A stretch of DNA of 64,000 nucleotides from Rikenella microfusus DSM 15922. Its GTDB lineage: Bacteria; Bacteroidota; Bacteroidia; Bacteroidales; Rikenellaceae. Both the position numbers and the translations under genes were made by a program. Under the pieces are notes generated by a model, which worked only from the letters and a program-made list of their open reading frames with translations, was not told the DNA's origin and made no database searches. The stretch spans positions 992,001 through 1,056,000 of the forward strand of contig NZ_KE386488.1 in assembly GCF_000427365.1 (NCBI RefSeq). The letters are read 5' to 3'. Each line of letters starts with the position of its first letter. Position 1 is the stretch's first letter. Below are positions 63,582 through 64,000 of this stretch, piece by piece.

Positions 63582-64000
63582 TTAGCGACGGTTATGGGAC
63601 TGGGTAGAGAGCAGGCCGCAGGCCGCCAGAATATCTTCGCCCCGCGAAGAACGTGTCGTGGTAGTGATACCCGCCGCGTTCAACGCCCCGTTCATCCAGC
63701 GTATCCGTTCCGGCGAAGCCCCTTTCAGCGGGCTGTCCGGTATGGCATGGAAGCGGATCAGGTTGATCCGGCAGTCCAGTCCTTTCAGCAGGCGAACCAG
63801 CCCCTCCACATGGCGCGGGGAGTCGTTCACCCCTCCGAAGACGATATATTCGAAGCTTAGCCGCCGCTGGTGCGAGAAATCGAAATTCCGCAAGGCGGCC
63901 GTCACTTCGCGTATCGGATATTTGTTCTGTACCGGCATCAGCTCGCGCCGCTCCTCGTCGAAAGGGTCGTGCAGGCTGACCGCCAAATGCACTTTCGTTT
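63582..64000 (-). CDS. rlmN: 23S rRNA/tRNA adenine-C2 methyltransferase RlmN, C-terminal part
   Basis: Only the last 139 or so residues are inside the window; the gene continues past the right edge. The visible part has the radical-SAM barrel end (HLAVSLHDPFDEERRELMPV, YIVFGGVNDSPRH) and the catalytic C-terminal cysteine in SRGEDILAACGLL. RlmN adds a methyl group to C2 of A2503 in 23S rRNA and to some tRNAs. Confidence 0.95.
   Translation of the reverse strand, partial: TKVHLAVSLHDPFDEERRELMPVQNKYPIREVTAALRNFDFSHQRRLSFEYIVFGGVNDSPRHVEGLVRLLKGLDCRINLIRFHAIPDSPLKGASPERIRWMNGALNAAGITTTTRSSRGEDILAACGLLSTQSHNRR

Overview
The window looks like a chromosomal segment of a GC-rich Bacteroidales species, most likely Rikenellaceae (Alistipes-like); the genus is my inference. 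The evidence is Bacteroidota-type promoters (TAnnTTTG near -7, seen repeatedly a short distance upstream of genes), weak Shine-Dalgarno sequences, the sppA-lpxK-punA gene order, a BtuG-like beta-propeller lipoprotein paired with BtuB, and a type II-C CRISPR-Cas locus.

Layout. 1-8.0 kb (mostly minus strand): secreted GH20 hexosaminidase, an orphan HlyD-type adaptor, and the sppA-lpxK-punA operon. 8.0-10.9 kb (plus): ssb, methionine aminopeptidase, umuC. 11-16 kb (plus): an AraC regulator, an O-antigen-ligase-like membrane protein with TPRs, and a compact cluster of a predicted cysteine-peptidase lipoprotein with two tandem secreted paralogues of unknown function. 16.1-22.2 kb: a complete type II-C CRISPR-Cas system (divergent tracrRNA, cas9, cas1, cas2, an array of 13 full repeats plus a broken one), followed by tRNA-Leu(GAG). 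22.7-26.1 kb: thrS-infC-rpmI-rplT; infC appears to start at an ATA codon. 27-35.2 kb: CDGSH protein, CorA, MqnA, thioesterase, OPT transporter, ABC-2 permease. 35.5-46.6 kb: LTA-synthase-like membrane sulfatase, ROK kinase, a 52-residue Cys-rich small gene, pepT, metK behind a SAM-II riboswitch, tsaC, argH, tRNA-Glu, rpsT, tRNA-Leu(CAA). 47.2-53.7 kb: an AraC regulator divergent from a three-gene RND efflux operon. 55-58 kb: a solitary AAA ATPase and a histidine kinase/response regulator pair. 58.7-62.4 kb: cobalamin riboswitch, btuG-like gene, btuB. The right edge cuts rlmN.

The large intergenic gaps are not empty. They hold several families of short interspersed repeats: (A) about 330-bp elements made of a chain of hairpins, in which the central hairpin has a wholly different sequence in one copy yet still pairs perfectly; (B) about 165-bp MITE-like units with inverted ends around TATATACGACTTTACCC; (C) about 115-160-bp units, two of which bracket the B12-uptake locus as near-identical inverted repeats; (D/E) composite units of about 370 bp; and a short module (F) found once inserted exactly in a hairpin loop of an A element.

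The best candidates for something new are the type A structured repeats, the cysteine-peptidase/paralogue cluster, and the metK leader, in which a SAM-II aptamer overlaps a small open frame. The most solid regulatory observations are the ATA start of infC, the SAM-II and cobalamin riboswitches, and the tracrRNA.
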